Positions 1 through 8,390 of a stretch of DNA of 38,823 nucleotides are shown here, one piece after another (position 1 is the stretch's first letter; each line of letters opens with the position of its first letter). Where the stretch lies: the NCBI RefSeq assembly GCF_001038485.1, contig NZ_LDUE01000056.1, positions 1 to 38,823 of the forward strand, written 5' to 3'. A program made the position numbers and the translations under genes. A model generated the notes under the pieces. The model ran no database searches and had not been told where the DNA came from. It saw only the letters and a list, made by a program, of their open reading frames with translations. Origin of the DNA: Ornithinibacillus californiensis (GTDB lineage: Bacteria > Bacillota > Bacilli > Bacillales > Amphibacillaceae).

Positions 1-25
1 TTATCGCTCCCTTTTCCCCCTGTTC

Positions 26-59
26 ACACCGTACGTGCGACTTTCACCGCATACGGCGT
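26..59 (-). ncRNA. Group II intron domain V (catalytic hairpin)
   Basis: The minus-strand RNA folds as ACGCCGTA (59-52) with TACGGTGT (33-26), then a CG bulge, then TGCG/CGCA and a GAAA loop closed by two G-U pairs. Length (34 nt) and layout match group II domain V. The triad reads CGC rather than AGC, which is more usual in class IIC introns although the encoded protein is long and carries an HNH domain. Confidence 0.85.
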
Positions 60-122
60 TCCAACTATTCCAATTCATTCAATTCTATGTATTATTAGAT
101 TTGACCTTGCTTTCTTCCGAAA

Positions 123-1934
123 TCAAATTGATTGATTATGACATTGTAATCGAAGTTTGTTGAGTTTATCAATTTGCTTTTTAGATAAGTTTAAAATTTT
201 AAGTAATGCTGTTATCTTTTCGGTATCTTTCATATGTACCAGTCTGTGGACTGATTCATGAAGTATCACTAGATTTGAAAATGAATCATCTTTTGATAGA
301 TGGTACGGATTCTTATGATGGCAGTGCCAATCATTTTTACCTAGCTCCAATCCAGAGATAGCACACTTTCCATATTGAGAGATAAATTTACTTATTCGAT
401 TGTCATTATATTCAATTGTTCGGTTCGGAATAAACCAATTCATGATAGATGATAGAATTTCTTTACTAATAGCTTTTAGCCCTTTGTGTATCTTTTCTCT
501 CCCTTCGGGAGTATAGTTACACGTGTCTTGGGAAAAACATAAATTTGTTTTATGTCTTTGGGCATGGATAGGTACAAATACCATGTTTTGTATTTTGTAC
601 AATTTGCACTTGTATCCTTTATATCTCTTTTGTAAAGTTCTGGTCATATCATGAAAATTGGCATCTGTTCTAAAAATCTTTAGACGATTATACATGTTTC
701 TACGCAGATTAGAGTTTAACTCATTAAGATTTATTGTAATTCTTGTGGCTGCTGAATAGTAATTCTGAATTCCCATGACTACCGTATTGAAATTCCATAC
801 TGTCTTATTGCTAGGATTCTTCTGTATAGTTTTAATAGCCTTCTTGATTTTGTTAGAAGCACTGGCTTTTGCCTTTTTTGACATATTAGATTTCGCTACA
901 TATCCAAATCTAGTTTTGCCTTTGCTTACTACTTTGAAAGTGAACCCAAGAAACTCCGAAGAGTTTTTCTTTAGGTTTATTACTTTAGACTTTTCTTCAC
1001 TAGTTTCAAGGTGTAGTCTATTCATCAAGAAATCTTTAATGGCATAATTCATTCTGATTGCTTGTGTACGTGTTCGACATAAAACTTTAAAATCATCCGC
1101 GTAGCGGACTATAAAGCACTCTTTCAACCCAGACTTTTTCAACGCTTGATATTTAATCCCGCTGGTCTTATATTTGAAGTCACTATCGAACGTTTCCCAC
1201 TGATTACTTATCCACCAATCAAGTTCATTTAAAACAATGTTTGATAATAGTGGAGATAGGATACCGCCTTGCGGTGTTCCTTTTGTCGGTATGCCTTCAC
1301 CATGAATTTCAGCTTTTAATAGTTTAGAAATAATGGCTATTAATGACTTATCTCTAATCCCTAGCGACCAAATCTGTTTTAAAAGTTTACTGTGATTGAC
1401 GTTATCAAAGAAGCCTTTAATATCGACATCAATACAGTGATGGAGTCCAGATTGATTGATTAGAAATTCAAATCGTGCTTTCGCATGATGAGTATTTCTG
1501 TTAGGTCTAAATCCATAACTATGCTTATGAAACTTTGCCTCAATGATTGGCTCTAAAACTTGTAAAACGCACTGTTGAAAAATCCTATCCCAAATGGTTG
1601 GTATTCCCAAAGGTCTTAATTTTCCATTTGCCTTTTCTATGAATACACGCCTTACTGCTTGTGGCTCATACCATTTAAACATATTTTGAATTGTAGCTAT
1701 TACATCTTCCACCGATAAATGACTAATATCTTTAATTGTTAATTTATCTGTTCCTGCCGTTTTACTTCCCGTGTTTCTTTTGATATTTCGATAGGCAAGA
1801 CGTATATTTTCATTAGAACTCATCAATTCTATTAATCCATAAAACTTATCACCATCAACACTACGAGCGTAGAGAGAGTCGAAACACTCTTGTAAATTAT
1901 AATACTCATTATGTCTCAGTTTCTTCCGTTTCAA
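123..1934 (-). CDS. ltrA: Group II intron reverse transcriptase/maturase with HNH endonuclease
   Basis: A 603-residue intron-encoded protein that would splice its host intron as a maturase and insert it by target-primed reverse transcription. Visible parts in order: RT fingers/palm with DIKGFFDN (Asp171), TPQGGILSP (about 220-228) and YADD (278-281) carrying the catalytic aspartates; the X/maturase region with GIQNYYSAAT near 390; and a C-terminal HNH nuclease (about 525-575) with the CHHKNP core and cysteine partner. The start is TTG at 1934, preceded by AAAGGGG about 11 nt away. The frame is open and all key residues are present, so the element looks intact. An HNH domain suggests retrohoming into double-stranded DNA. 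Full-length ORF inside recognised intron RNA makes this call secure. Confidence 0.95.
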   Translation of the reverse strand: MKRKKLRHNEYYNLQECFDSLYARSVDGDKFYGLIELMSSNENIRLAYRNIKRNTGSKTAGTDKLTIKDISHLSVEDVIATIQNMFKWYEPQAVRRVFIEKANGKLRPLGIPTIWDRIFQQCVLQVLEPIIEAKFHKHSYGFRPNRNTHHAKARFEFLINQSGLHHCIDVDIKGFFDNVNHSKLLKQIWSLGIRDKSLIAIISKLLKAEIHGEGIPTKGTPQGGILSPLLSNIVLNELDWWISNQWETFDSDFKYKTSGIKYQALKKSGLKECFIVRYADDFKVLCRTRTQAIRMNYAIKDFLMNRLHLETSEEKSKVINLKKNSSEFLGFTFKVVSKGKTRFGYVAKSNMSKKAKASASNKIKKAIKTIQKNPSNKTVWNFNTVVMGIQNYYSAATRITINLNELNSNLRRNMYNRLKIFRTDANFHDMTRTLQKRYKGYKCKLYKIQNMVFVPIHAQRHKTNLCFSQDTCNYTPEGREKIHKGLKAISKEILSSIMNWFIPNRTIEYNDNRISKFISQYGKCAISGLELGKNDWHCHHKNPYHLSKDDSFSNLVILHESVHRLVHMKDTEKITALLKILNLSKKQIDKLNKLRLQCHNQSI

Positions 1935-2720
1935 TAAGTCGGTAACCCCTTTCGGAGTTAACCTCTTTTAGTCTCACGAGAACCTTATTAACCGATAAAG
2001 ATCTGCCTTACATGGTTGAATGATTCTTCATTAGTCTAGTGGCTATCCCTCCATGTGGATTAGACATTTCATTGGTACTGTGCCACCACTTTCACTGAAA
2101 TGAAGGGAAGTTATACAATAACTATTGTCATTATTGTTTTCCTTGCCACCGTTTCATTGAGAGTAAGCCCTCCACGTTATCAGCTTACAACGTTGAATTA
2201 TATCTATTATAGAATGAACTTAGGTGCTTCCTGTAAGCCTGTTAGCGTTCATACGCCTATAACGTATCATGGATTTTCATATTAGTTAGTCTTACTCACC
2301 CACATCTAACCTCACAATTTGGTGATATACACATTTCTATGTATTGCAGGTCTAGACCCGTACATTCAGAAGTTTGTCAGCTTAACCTTTTTTCTTGTAG
2401 GTTTATTCGCATACTCACCGTATTCATTCAACTCAAGCATCATGATTTACACCACCCCATCGGGTAGGATTTCGACAGCTAAACTACGCTATTACGGTAA
2501 ATTCTTACGCCTTTTCACCGAGCTTTTAACACTATCATTCTTACTAACTCCAGTGCTAATCGACTAAGAGAGAACCCTTCCGAGCGTTACCTCTTCATTT
2601 GATTCTTTGATATAATCCTTCAGTTCCGAAAGGGAACTGTCTAGCTTTTACTAGAGTAATGTGACCATCCTCAATTTAAGCTAGAAACATTTCGCACAAC
2701 TCTTCTGCCCCGTTCGTATT

Positions 2721-2760
2721 ATAAGGTTAACCAGAAATTACTGGTTGACCTTATTTTATT
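2721..2760 (+). terminator. Hairpin followed by AT-rich tract, between intron and IS110
   Basis: A 14-bp stem (2721-2734 with 2741-2754, one G-T pair) with loop AAATTA, followed by ATTTTATT. It looks like a plus-strand intrinsic terminator. It lies 23 nt from the intron 5' junction and about 25 nt before the presumed bridge RNA. It may be the terminator of a disrupted host gene, or part of the IS left end that blocks read-in. Confidence 0.5.
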
Positions 2761-2777
2761 AGGTCTTATCATTTACA

Positions 2778-2900
2778 TTGTAGCCGGGGTAGAACGTCCC
2801 TGCCCGTGGGAGTTGGATCCCGTAAAGTAAACTGTTCGCCCCCTACTTGTAGAAACATGATTGAGGCTGGTTGGGACGATGATCCCGTATAACAAGCGAA
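2778..2900 (+). ncRNA. Candidate IS110 bridge RNA
   Basis: The region upstream of the transposase folds into two similar arms. Arm 1 has an outer stem GTAG..GGGG..GAAC (2780-2795) with GTTC..CCCC.CTAC (2834-2846), and inside it GGGA (2808-2811) pairs TCCC (2818-2821) around a 6-nt loop. Arm 2 has GGGA (2873-2876) with TCCC (2883-2886) around another 6-nt loop. IS110-family elements are known to make a bridge RNA from this position, with one loop reading the target and one reading the donor. Which arm is which, and the exact RNA ends, cannot be assigned from this sequence alone. Confidence 0.5.
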
Positions 2901-2961
2901 GCTGTGATACTACAAGAAGGATTAGGGGTACCGGCAAATACTTCTTAGGAGGAGATAATCA

Positions 2962-4197
2962 ATGAATCCAGTAGTAGGTCTGGATGTAGCTAAAGGAGAA
3001 AGTCAGATTCAAGGTTTCCTAGATAAGAAGAAGCCTTATAAAACTAGTTTTAAAGTACCGCACACCTTGGATGGTCTAGAGAAATTGCTTCACTTCTTAA
3101 TCGAGATTGAAAATAATACTGGAGTACGACCTCCTGTCGTACTAGAATCAACCGGGCATTATCAAGCACCAGTTGTTCAATTCTTAGATAAAAAGGATTA
3201 CTTAACCATTATTGTCAATCCACTTATCCCATATAAGGCAAAGAGTTCTAGTTTGCGTAAGGTTAAAACAGATGTTATAGACGCGAGACATCTCTGCGAG
3301 CTGTACTATAAGGAAGACCTTGAGCCGCAAAAGAAACGTGGTATACAATTACTAAATTTACGTAACCTTACTCGACAACATGAAAATATTACTGGTTTAT
3401 ATGTACAAACGAAATTACAATTTCATTCTGTGTTGGATCAGGTATTCCCTGAGTATCGTGGGGTTTTTGGGGACTTATATTCTACCGTTTCTCTATTTAC
3501 TCTATTAAACTATCCAACATCTAAAGATGTTTTACAGGCAGATAAAGATATTTTAGCTGAACACATTCATGAATTCTGTCCAAGACGCTCATCTGATTGG
3601 GCAGCTACAAAGGCTGAAAAGCTAATAGAAGCAGCACTTCGTGATCCATTTCAGGAAACACTCTATGAGAGTCATATGATAAGTATTGAAATGTATATCA
3701 AGATGTTGCTTGAGTACCAAAAGCACCTATCTAAACTCGAGGACCAAATAGATGCTTTGGCACATCAAATTGAAGAATGTAAAATTATCCAATCAATACC
3801 CGGTATCGGTGAAAAAATCGCGGCAACGATTATTTCGGAAATTGGGGAGATAGATTTATTTGATAATCCTAAAAAACTAGTAGCATTTGCAGGCCTGGAT
3901 CCTAAAGTTTATGAATCAGGTAGATTCAAAGGAACTGTGAACCGAATCACTAAAAGAGGATCTAGCCGATTAAGACACGCTTTATTTATGGCAGTTCGCT
4001 CAGCAATCCGTGATTCTCGCAAACAGAAAACAACGGATGAAGTAATCCCTCGTAACAAGAAATTACGAGCCTTTTACGATAAAAAGCGCGAAGAAGGAAA
4101 ACCTTATAAAGTAGCCATAATTGCATGTGCAAATAAGTTATTGCACTGGATATACGCATTATTAAAAAGTAATACTACCTTCCAAGATATTGCTTAA
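2962..4197 (+). CDS. IS110-family DEDD recombinase (transposase)
   Basis: A 411-residue transposase. The N-terminal RuvC-like domain shows the DEDD set: Asp8 (GLDVAK), Glu62 (LESTGHY), Asp104 and Asp107 (KTDVIDA). A central coiled-coil-like stretch (about 240-275) precedes the C-terminal transposase_20 domain with SIPGIGEKIAATI (about 278-290) and AFAGLDPKVYESG, where Ser319 is the expected nucleophile. The frame is complete and all catalytic residues are present, so the copy may be active. AGGAGGAG lies about 8 nt before the ATG. In this family the enzyme works with the upstream bridge RNA on target and donor core sequences. Its orientation is opposite to the neighbouring intron. Confidence 0.95.
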   Translation: MNPVVGLDVAKGESQIQGFLDKKKPYKTSFKVPHTLDGLEKLLHFLIEIENNTGVRPPVVLESTGHYQAPVVQFLDKKDYLTIIVNPLIPYKAKSSSLRKVKTDVIDARHLCELYYKEDLEPQKKRGIQLLNLRNLTRQHENITGLYVQTKLQFHSVLDQVFPEYRGVFGDLYSTVSLFTLLNYPTSKDVLQADKDILAEHIHEFCPRRSSDWAATKAEKLIEAALRDPFQETLYESHMISIEMYIKMLLEYQKHLSKLEDQIDALAHQIEECKIIQSIPGIGEKIAATIISEIGEIDLFDNPKKLVAFAGLDPKVYESGRFKGTVNRITKRGSSRLRHALFMAVRSAIRDSRKQKTTDEVIPRNKKLRAFYDKKREEGKPYKVAIIACANKLLHWIYALLKSNTTFQDIA

Positions 4198-4216
4198 CTT
4201 ACAATTTAACCAATTT

Positions 4217-4257
4217 CCAAATCCTTCCAAACATTAGAAGTTGGGAGGGTTATTTGG
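4217..4257 (+). terminator. Imperfect hairpin after IS110 transposase
   Basis: CCAAAT-CCTTCC-A-AAC (4217-4232) pairs with GTT-GGGAGG..ATTTGG (4240-4257) with a small bulge and a mismatch. It lies 20 bases past the transposase stop. There is no T-run after it, so it is a weak terminator or simply part of the IS right end. From 4260 to 4530 I see only AT-rich DNA without a gene. Confidence 0.35.
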
Positions 4258-4530
4258 CATGCGCAAATTTAGTATATCATAAGCTATTTTAGATTTTTAG
4301 AGAAAAATATTGACAACTATTAGCTGGTTTAGTTTAAGAACAATATTTCACAATCTTTAAAACTATTTTAACATAAAATTTCCAATTACCTTCATAATTA
4401 GCAGTATATATAACAATCAATTTAGCATAGCAATTAGCAATAGTACATAAATCTATGTACTCCTGTTATTACTGGTGTTAATTTATATGTTATTTCACTT
4501 ACAAGACGTCCTAAACATTGTTATTCCAAT

Positions 4531-4569
4531 AAAAAAGGGGATACCAAATCATATGCGATTTGTATCCCC
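4531..4569 (-). terminator. Intrinsic terminator of the VOC gene
   Basis: Read on the minus strand, GGGGATACAAATC pairs with GATTTGGTATCCCC (one bulged base, loop of 6) and is followed by TTTTTT (4536-4531). It lies about 65 bases past the stop of the gene at 4636-5283. The plus-strand frame 4475-4735 that crosses it is not a gene. Confidence 0.85.
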
Positions 4570-4635
4570 AAATAGTATGTTATTTATTGTTTTCTCTCCC
4601 ATATCTGAACCCGTTAGGTGCACATTCTCTTTTTT

Positions 4636-5283
4636 TTATATTAGATCGAAGGAAAGTCTTCCTTCTTTATTAAATGTGATTTTAGTATTTTGTAATGAGA
4701 ATTGGTTGGTTAAGCTTCGTTTGTTTTTCAAATGATAAATATGCATAAAAGCAGCTTTATCTATCCCACCGTAGCTAATCTTTGTTATTGCTTGAGGATT
4801 TGCTAAACTATTTATAGATGGACCACCTTCAGGACTACTCCATTCTATGAGGAATGGTAGCATAGCACCATCTAAGTCATACTTCGGAAACAGCATCCTC
4901 CATGAAAGCATGGAACCATCCGGTCGTTGTCTTTCACCAGGAAATGGTCCTTCAAATGGGATATTACTTTCCTTGAAATGAGAAATATAATCATCCATCT
5001 GATTTGTCCGGAGGGCGATTTGGAATGGGCCCGTCTTATTATGGTCAAGCATATAAACTAAATGCTTAATAAGCGGATTAGTACTATTCCTTGCTTTCTC
5101 ATCATCTTGTATTCCTAGCCATTCAATATAACTTTCATTTGAGAAATAAGCCAAGTAATTATACGTTCCCCAATTATCGTGTTCGCCACCCTTTATTGCT
5201 TTGATGGCCATTCGCTTGTTATAGGATATACTATCTTCTTCAGCTTTCTTTCCTGCAATAACGATGTGATCAAGTGCCAGCAT
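4636..5283 (-). CDS. VOC (glyoxalase/bleomycin-resistance fold) family protein
   Basis: A 215-residue soluble protein starting LALDHIVIAG, the typical first strand of a vicinal-oxygen-chelate module with a metal-ligand His (H6). It has later segments typical of the Glyoxalase_3-like group (NWGTYNYLAYF, YIEWLG, FQIALRTN, PFLIEW). Length matches single-gene VOC proteins of Bacillaceae. The start ATG at 5283 follows a GAGGGAT ribosome site. Function within the superfamily (dioxygenase, isomerase, resistance) cannot be told. The gene is monocistronic, with its own terminator at 4531-4569, and lies divergent from the two-component genes that follow. Confidence 0.75.
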   Translation of the reverse strand: MLALDHIVIAGKKAEEDSISYNKRMAIKAIKGGEHDNWGTYNYLAYFSNESYIEWLGIQDDEKARNSTNPLIKHLVYMLDHNKTGPFQIALRTNQMDDYISHFKESNIPFEGPFPGERQRPDGSMLSWRMLFPKYDLDGAMLPFLIEWSSPEGGPSINSLANPQAITKISYGGIDKAAFMHIYHLKNKRSLTNQFSLQNTKITFNKEGRLSFDLI

Positions 5284-5413
5284 GATATCCCTCCTCTATG
5301 ATAATATTATTTATTTAAATCAGCGTAAAAGCAATTATTTAAATCCTTTTTCTCATCACTTTCTAATTTTTATTTGATATAGTAAACAAAAGAACTGATA
5401 AGTAGGTGATCGT

Positions 5414-6097
5414 ATGGAGCAGCCAATTATACTAATCGTAGAAGACGAAGAAAAACTAAGTAGGGTCCTTCAACTTGAATTAGAATATGAAAATTATCGT
5501 ACGGTGATTGCCGATAATGGAAAAGATGCCCTTCGTTTAATGCAAGAGCAAGAATGGGATCTAGTTCTATTAGATATTATGATTCCGTCCTTGAGTGGAT
5601 TAGAAGTGCTTCGAAGAATTAGACGTACGGATGAAAGTACACCAATCATACTACTTACTGCTAGAGATGCTGTACATGATAAGGTAAGTGGACTTGATAT
5701 TGGTGCCAATGATTATGTGACAAAACCATTTCAAATAGAAGAGTTGCTTGCTCGGGTCCGTGTTCACCTAAGAAAGCCAGTAGAAAAGAAAGTAAAGAAA
5801 GATATGCTATCCGTAGGTGATTTAACTGTAGACTTAGGAGCACATGAAGTTTTTCGTGACGAGACTAAAATAGAATTAACGCCAAGAGAATTCGATTTAC
5901 TTGTATGCTTATTAAAAAATAAAAACTTAGTCTTAACCCGTGACCAATTAATTGAACAGGTCTGGGGGTATGACTACTTTGGTGAAACAAATGTAGTCGA
6001 TGTGTATGTTCGATACCTACGACAAAAAATTGATAAAGGATATTCGAAGCAGTACATCCAAACCGTACGTGGTGTCGGATATTCAATAAAGGATTAA
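5414..6097 (+). CDS. OmpR-family response regulator (YkoG/ArlR-like)
   Basis: A 227-residue regulator. The receiver domain (about 4-120) has the acidic pair Glu10-Asp11, phosphoacceptor Asp54 (LLDIMIP), Thr82 and Lys104. A winged-helix DNA-binding domain (about 130-226) ends in the usual VRGVGYSI. AGGTGAT precedes the ATG. It lies 4 bases before the sensor kinase, so the two are co-transcribed. A PepSY-domain protein follows, the same order as B. subtilis ykoG-ykoH-ykoI, which supports orthology. The sequence also resembles ArlR of staphylococci. Target genes are not shown by the sequence. Confidence 0.93.
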   Translation: MEQPIILIVEDEEKLSRVLQLELEYENYRTVIADNGKDALRLMQEQEWDLVLLDIMIPSLSGLEVLRRIRRTDESTPIILLTARDAVHDKVSGLDIGANDYVTKPFQIEELLARVRVHLRKPVEKKVKKDMLSVGDLTVDLGAHEVFRDETKIELTPREFDLLVCLLKNKNLVLTRDQLIEQVWGYDYFGETNVVDVYVRYLRQKIDKGYSKQYIQTVRGVGYSIKD

Positions 6098-6101
6098 GCA
6101 T

Positions 6102-7439
6102 ATGAAACTACGAACGAAAATACAGTTATTTACAAGTTTTTTTATGCTACTGTTTATTTTATTTATCAATGCTTCCATTTATTTCTTGTTTTATAATAAT
6201 TCGGTTGACGGTGAATTAGATGAGCTTACAGAACAAACCTTTACGATTATAGAAACCTTGAACGAGAACAAGGATATACCACCTGGGGAATTATTGAAAG
6301 CATTCATACCTTCTGATGGAATAATTCGGGTTTATCCAGCAGAAGGTGAACCTAATATTCACACAAAGGATTCACATTTCTTAAAACTACCTGGGAAGTA
6401 TTCTACAAGTGAGATCAGGGAAGTAATTACGTATGAAGGGGATCGATATGCAACGGTATCCAAGCCAATAATTTGGAATGATGGTGAGATTGTAACGTTG
6501 CAGTTATCGAAGCGTTTAGTAGCCCTAGAGGAGAATATGACTAACTTATTCTATGTCCTCATTATAGCGTCAATTATTATCATTATTCCTATTATCGTAG
6601 CAGGTCATTTATTAGCAAGATTTATCCTTCAACCTATCAAATCTCTTATTAGCACGATGAAAGAAAATGTGAAGGATACTAATTGGAAAAAAACAGCACT
6701 TAATAACCGATCAAAAGATGAACTTTATGAAATGGAGAAGACGTTTAATGAAATGATTGACTCCTTAAAGGAAAACTACGAGATGCAGGAGATTTTTGTA
6801 TCGGACGCGTCACATGAATTGAAAACACCTATTTCGATTATTAAAAGCTATGCCCAATTGTTAGAACGGCGAGGGAAGGATAATCCCGAACTTACGAAAG
6901 AATCGCTAGAAGCTATTAGCTCTGAAGCAGATCGAATGCAAAAGCTGGTGGAGCAAATGCTAGCGCTAGCTAAAAACAAAAACATCCACAGTTCAGAGGA
7001 TGTAAATGTCACAGAACTGGTAGAAGAAACGACTGAAATATTTAAGGGAGCCTATGAGCGAGAATTTGAAATTTCCAAACCACCTAAAGAATTCTATGTT
7101 CATGGGAACCGTGATCAATTAAAACAAGTTTTCTATATTTTAATTGATAATGCCCTAAAATATAGCGATAAGAAAGTAAGCCTCGCCATCGAACAACAAG
7201 AAGCTAATATCATAATTTCAATTACAGATTATGGGGCAGGTATACCAGAAGAAGAATTGAATCGATTATTTGAAAGATTTTATAGGATGGATAAAGCAAG
7301 GAGCCGTAATACTGGTGGAACTGGACTAGGTCTTGCTATTGCAAAGACGATTACGAATTCTCATGGTGGGACGATAACAGTAGAAAGTGCACTTGGGGAA
7401 GGATCTACCTTCAAAGTGATTTTACCAGTTACTTTATAA
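6102..7439 (+). CDS. Membrane sensor histidine kinase (YkoH/ArlS-like)
   Basis: A 445-residue kinase. TM1 is at about 9-31, an extracytoplasmic sensor at about 32-145, TM2 at about 148-172, then a HAMP linker (about 173-225), HisKA with phospho-acceptor His238 (SHELKTPISII), and HATPase_c with N box DNALKY and G boxes DYGAGIP and GGTGLGLAIAK. All catalytic boxes are intact. Four bases separate it from the regulator gene. The extracellular domain is short and has no recognisable ligand motif, so its signal is unknown; the downstream PepSY protein may report on envelope state. Confidence 0.93.
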   Translation: MKLRTKIQLFTSFFMLLFILFINASIYFLFYNNSVDGELDELTEQTFTIIETLNENKDIPPGELLKAFIPSDGIIRVYPAEGEPNIHTKDSHFLKLPGKYSTSEIREVITYEGDRYATVSKPIIWNDGEIVTLQLSKRLVALEENMTNLFYVLIIASIIIIIPIIVAGHLLARFILQPIKSLISTMKENVKDTNWKKTALNNRSKDELYEMEKTFNEMIDSLKENYEMQEIFVSDASHELKTPISIIKSYAQLLERRGKDNPELTKESLEAISSEADRMQKLVEQMLALAKNKNIHSSEDVNVTELVEETTEIFKGAYEREFEISKPPKEFYVHGNRDQLKQVFYILIDNALKYSDKKVSLAIEQQEANIIISITDYGAGIPEEELNRLFERFYRMDKARSRNTGGTGLGLAIAKTITNSHGGTITVESALGEGSTFKVILPVTL

Positions 7440-7540
7440 AGTCTTTTCATTTTCTCATCAAATTCTAATCTTTCTCTCACAGGTATTTCATTCTTGAGGT
7501 TTATGATAAAGACATCAAGAACACAAGGAGGAAACAAAAG

Positions 7541-8344
7541 ATGAAAATGAACAAAAAAGTAATGATTACAGTATCTAGTGTAGCACTGGCATCTGTATTA
7601 GGATTTGGAATTTATCATTCCAATGCTGCTCAGGCGCAACCTAATTTATCACAAACGGAAATTGAAGAATTAGTAAAGGCGCAATACCCTGGTACGATTA
7701 ATGAAATTGAATTAGAAAAAGGATTTAATAAAGTAGTTTATGAAGTGGAAGTCGTTAGTAATGGTAAAGAATACGAAATAAAACTAGATGGTAATACGGG
7801 GGAAGTACTTAAGCTAGAAGAAAAAACGATTAAGAATTCAACACAAAACTCATCTAACTTAACCATCAAAGAAAAAGACAATACTAAAGATGATGTTGAT
7901 GATAATGCCGATGATAAATCGAAAGAAAATACGGATGATAAATCAAATGATAATAAAAAGAAAGTTGTTATAAGTTCTGAAGAAGCGAAGAAAATTGCTT
8001 TAGCACAATTTGATGGTGCAATTAAAGAGCTTGAACTAGATGAAGATGATGATCGCTTAATATACGAAATTGAGATTGAAAGCTCTAACGGTGAAGCGGA
8101 ACTTGATATCGATGCTTATACTGGAGAAGTTATCTCTCTATCCATTGACAGAGTCATTTCAAAATCTGAAGATAATAAAGTAACAGAAGAAAAGAGTACT
8201 GAAAAACCAGCTACAAATAAACCTGTGAATCGTGACGATGACGACGATGATGATGACGACGACGACGATGATGATGATGATGATGACGATGACGATGATC
8301 GTGATGATGACGATGACGACGATGATGACGGAGACGATGATTAA
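7541..8344 (+). CDS. Exported PepSY-domain protein with poly-aspartate tail (YkoI-like)
   Basis: A 267-residue protein with a signal peptide (about 1-33, charged start, hydrophobic core, AQA before the mature part) and two PepSY modules (about 36-95 and 145-205). A charged linker rich in Asp, Lys and Asn lies between them, and the C-terminus (about 231-267) is almost pure Asp broken by two Arg and a Gly. AAGGAGG lies 9 bases before the ATG. PepSY domains are thought to inhibit or sense peptidases. The acidic tail could bind cations or cell-wall material, which is inference. The tail is coded by alternating GAT/GAC triplets (8233-8341), so its length may vary between strains. Confidence 0.85.
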   Translation: MKMNKKVMITVSSVALASVLGFGIYHSNAAQAQPNLSQTEIEELVKAQYPGTINEIELEKGFNKVVYEVEVVSNGKEYEIKLDGNTGEVLKLEEKTIKNSTQNSSNLTIKEKDNTKDDVDDNADDKSKENTDDKSNDNKKKVVISSEEAKKIALAQFDGAIKELELDEDDDRLIYEIEIESSNGEAELDIDAYTGEVISLSIDRVISKSEDNKVTEEKSTEKPATNKPVNRDDDDDDDDDDDDDDDDDDDDDDRDDDDDDDDDGDDD

Positions 8345-8361
8345 TCTTAAGATAAAAGGAG

Positions 8362-8390
8362 AGAGCTACCTAAGTTAGGTAGCTCTTTCG
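8362..8390 (+). terminator. Intrinsic terminator between convergent genes
   Basis: A perfect 12-base inverted repeat (8362-8373 and 8375-8386) around a single G, followed by TTTCGTT. It lies 18 bases past the stop of the PepSY gene and ends next to the stop of the convergent phosphoesterase gene. It may work in both directions. Confidence 0.85.

Larger units (their letters stand above)
1..2697 (-). mobile_element. Group II intron, 3' end beyond window
   Basis: On the minus strand this stretch has the parts of a bacterial group II intron. The 5' end is read as GTGCG (complement of 2697-2693), the canonical intron start. A maturase gene lies inside (1934-123). Domain V lies at 59-26: an 8-bp stem (ACGCCGTA with TACGGTGT), a two-base CG bulge, a 4-bp stem and a GAAA tetraloop, 34 nt in all as is usual. 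The triad position reads CGC. Domain VI begins at 25 and runs off the window, so the 3' splice site is not visible. The roughly 760 nt between 2697 and the ORF are the non-coding 5' domains, for example the hairpin at about 2622-2640. The small plus-strand ORFs at 2100-2285 and 2319-2567 fall inside intron RNA and are not genes. The 5' boundary is inferred from motif and length. Confidence 0.85.
2756..4260 (+). mobile_element. IS110-family insertion sequence
   Basis: The element comprises a long non-coding left part (about 2756-2961), the DEDD transposase at 2962-4197 and a short right flank with a hairpin at 4217-4257. IS110-group elements lack terminal inverted repeats, so both ends here are approximate. 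No target-site duplication is expected for this family and none is claimed. The layout with a long non-coding region upstream of the transposase fits the IS110 rather than the IS1111 subgroup. Confidence 0.6.

Noticed and set aside
2100-2567. Two plus-strand ORFs of 61 and 82 codons
   Set aside because: They lie in the 5' RNA domains of the group II intron on the opposite strand and have no ribosome site.
2721-2754. Hairpin as evidence of class IIC intron targeting (insertion after a terminator)
   Set aside because: The hairpin is 23 bases from the junction and no T-run lies on the intron-strand side; the maturase also has an HNH domain, unlike typical class IIC.
4475-4735. Plus-strand 86-codon ORF
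   Set aside because: It runs over the VOC-gene terminator and the VOC gene's 3' end in antisense, with no family likeness.
8233-8341. Poly-GAY run as assembly artefact or frameshift
   Set aside because: It stays in frame to a proper stop followed at once by a good terminator, and acidic tails are seen in this family, so I treat it as coding.
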